DNA of 64,000 nucleotides from Nitrosospira sp. NpAV. Lineage in GTDB: Bacteria; Pseudomonadota; Gammaproteobacteria; Burkholderiales; Nitrosomonadaceae. The position numbers and the translations under genes are program-made. Positions 62,763 to 64,000 of this stretch are shown one piece after another. The DNA lies in assembly GCF_000832065.1 (NCBI RefSeq), contig NZ_JXQM01000001.1, positions 372,001-436,000 of the forward strand. Reading direction: 5' to 3'. The notes below the pieces were generated by a model. It did not search any database and was not told the DNA's origin. It was given only the letters and a program-made list of their open reading frames with translations. Every line of letters starts with the position of its first letter. Within the stretch, counting starts at the first letter, position 1.

Positions 62763-63204
62763 TCATAAAAAAGCTGACTTCATAAATTGCCGTTTAGCCG
62801 GCAACACACATCCTGACCCTGAAATACCGAAATAAAAAAGGAACGTAGCATCCAGCGGAAACAAGAACGGATCCTTCCTTCCACAAAAAGGACGGAATGC
62901 TACATCAATACCCTGTGCTCTGTCATAACGGATGTCTGGATGAATATTCAATTTCACCATTGATTTCCAGTCAATTTTTAGTCTTCTCGCAGGCTTCCAG
63001 TTCATATCCAGCGTGACCGCGTAATAATCAGCCGGTGCACCGATAAATGGGATGCCGCTTCCAGTCGCCAAACTCCATTCCGCTATCTTTCCACAGATTC
63101 TTTAAGCTGTTGGCATGCACATTATCCAAGCTCAAGACAGTCGATAGCAGGAAGCCGGCTGCCGTAAATATCGTCTGGTTTCCATATTCTGGCGTGCGGT
63201 CCAT
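62763..63204 (-). pseudogene. Third bbp2-type porin, internally deleted remnant
   Basis: An ATG at 63204 opens a frame with a signal peptide and the family start, ending in HANSLKNLWKDSGMEFGDW (compare NNVVNFFRDSGIKVGGW). At about 63070 it meets, in another frame, the family C-terminus GAPADYYAVTLDMNWKPARR through FLFPLDATF. About 300 codons of the barrel are missing. The normal stop after the last Phe is also lost, so the frame runs on to 62763. It lies just upstream of porin 2, giving three tandem family members. Confidence 0.75.
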
Positions 63205-63341
63205 TTATATGATTGTCTCTTCTCAGCCTAAGATCCGGCAGTTGGATGTGAAGTGGGCGATTTCCAGGATTAGGGGCAAGTCACAACGCGGATGGTCGTT
63301 CTATTCCAAGAGACAGCAGCAGCCATGTGCCGGCCTCATTC

Positions 63342-64000
63342 CTACGCTAGAAACAATTTATATGCAGGATTGTTGCTCTCGTCCCAGTAATGATTGTCCA
63401 TCTGCTTGAGAAATGCCTTGAACTGGGCCTTTTCTTCAGGGGGTACCTCGATTCCCACCAGCACTCGGCCGTAGTCGGCACCATGATTGCGATAATGGAA
63501 CAGGCTGATGTTCCAGTGATGACTCATGCTGTTCAGAAACTTCATCAGCCCCCCGGGACGATCGGGAAACTCAAAACGATAGAGAAGCTCATTTTTTACT
63601 TCATGGGCGCGCCCTCCCACCAAGTGTCGTATATGTAGCTTTGCCATTTCATTGTCTGTTAAATCCATGGTGCGCAGGCCGCTCCTTTCCAGATTCATGA
63701 TCAGCTTTGACGCTTCTTCGCGATTGCGTACCGACACTCCGACAAATACGTGGGCTTCTTTTGGATCGGCGTAACGATAGTTGAATTCCGTAATACTCTT
63801 CGTTCCCAGCATGGCGCAAAATTTCCTGAAGCTGCCAGGCTGTTCGGGGATGGTAACCGCCATCACCGCTTCCCGCTGCTCCCCCAATTCGGCTCGCTCG
63901 GAAATATGACGCAGCCGGTCAAAATTCATGTTCGCGCCGGAAGCGATCGCGATCAGATTTTTATCGCGAATATTTTCTCGCTTCGCATAAAGTTTCGCGC
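63342..64000 (-). CDS. ilvA: Biosynthetic threonine ammonia-lyase, C-terminal part (runs off the window)
   Basis: The last 219 codons of IlvA, which makes 2-oxobutyrate for isoleucine. The start lies beyond position 64000. The visible part begins within the catalytic domain end (LIAIASGANMNFDRLRHISERAELGE) and covers two ACT-like regulatory domains (AVTIPEQPGSFRKFCAMLG and RFEFPDRPGGLMKFLNSM), so isoleucine feedback control is expected. The frame is intact to its stop at 63342. Confidence 0.93.
   Translation of the reverse strand, partial: AKLYAKRENIRDKNLIAIASGANMNFDRLRHISERAELGEQREAVMAVTIPEQPGSFRKFCAMLGTKSITEFNYRYADPKEAHVFVGVSVRNREEASKLIMNLERSGLRTMDLTDNEMAKLHIRHLVGGRAHEVKNELLYRFEFPDRPGGLMKFLNSMSHHWNISLFHYRNHGADYGRVLVGIEVPPEEKAQFKAFLKQMDNHYWDESNNPAYKLFLA

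Overview
The window reads as chromosome of a betaproteobacterium, most likely an ammonia oxidiser of the Nitrosospira/Nitrosomonas group. The evidence is the gene neighbourhoods (glmM-folP-ftsH-rlmE, greA-carB-carA, dapB-bamE with divergent fur, hfq-hflX-hflK-hflC-hisZ-purA), the betaproteobacterial ilvBHC-pssA block, a PEP-CTERM protein, many c-type cytochromes and the high density of outer-membrane barrels. No amo or hao gene lies here, so the genus is an inference.

Region 1 (1-14.5 kb) is housekeeping, mostly on the minus strand: phosphate-binding protein, glmM, folP, ftsH, rlmE, greA, carB, carA, dapB and bamE, with yhbY and fur divergent on the plus strand. Region 2 (14.8-19.5 kb) is the branched-chain amino acid operon ilvB-ilvH-ilvC followed by pssA. 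In related bacteria leuA follows pssA directly, but here it lies at 42.8 kb. Region 3 (19.5-42.7 kb) sits between them and looks accessory. It holds pgi-pgm-gnd-zwf (upper glycolysis and oxidative pentose phosphate genes), an alpha-carbonic anhydrase with a PEP-CTERM anchor, a secreted TPR protein followed by two small secreted paralogues of unknown function, a caa3-like terminal oxidase cluster with its cytochrome c and its CtaG and SCO assembly factors, an EexN-like lipoprotein, a large porin and a truncated IS5-type transposase next to leuA.

Region 4 (42.7-58.0 kb) is housekeeping again: leuA, a YihY membrane protein, a TlpA-like thioredoxin, proS, rppH, a dihaem cytochrome c peroxidase, hfq-hflX-hflK-hflC, a DUF2065 protein, hisZ, purA and a GNAT acetyltransferase. 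Region 5 (58.1-63.2 kb) contains two intact bbp2-type porins and the deletion remnant of a third. Between the two intact ones is a winged-helix regulator with four C-terminal cysteines, and a near-consensus sigma-70 promoter that reads into a 43-codon ORF. The window ends inside ilvA.

The best candidates for something undescribed are the secreted TPR protein with its paralogous pair (27.6-30.0 kb), the oxidase whose subunit I lacks the usual D-channel glutamate and K-channel lysine (30.7-37.7 kb), and the porin/cysteine-regulator/small-ORF locus (58-63 kb). I saw no rRNA, tRNA or CRISPR array by eye.
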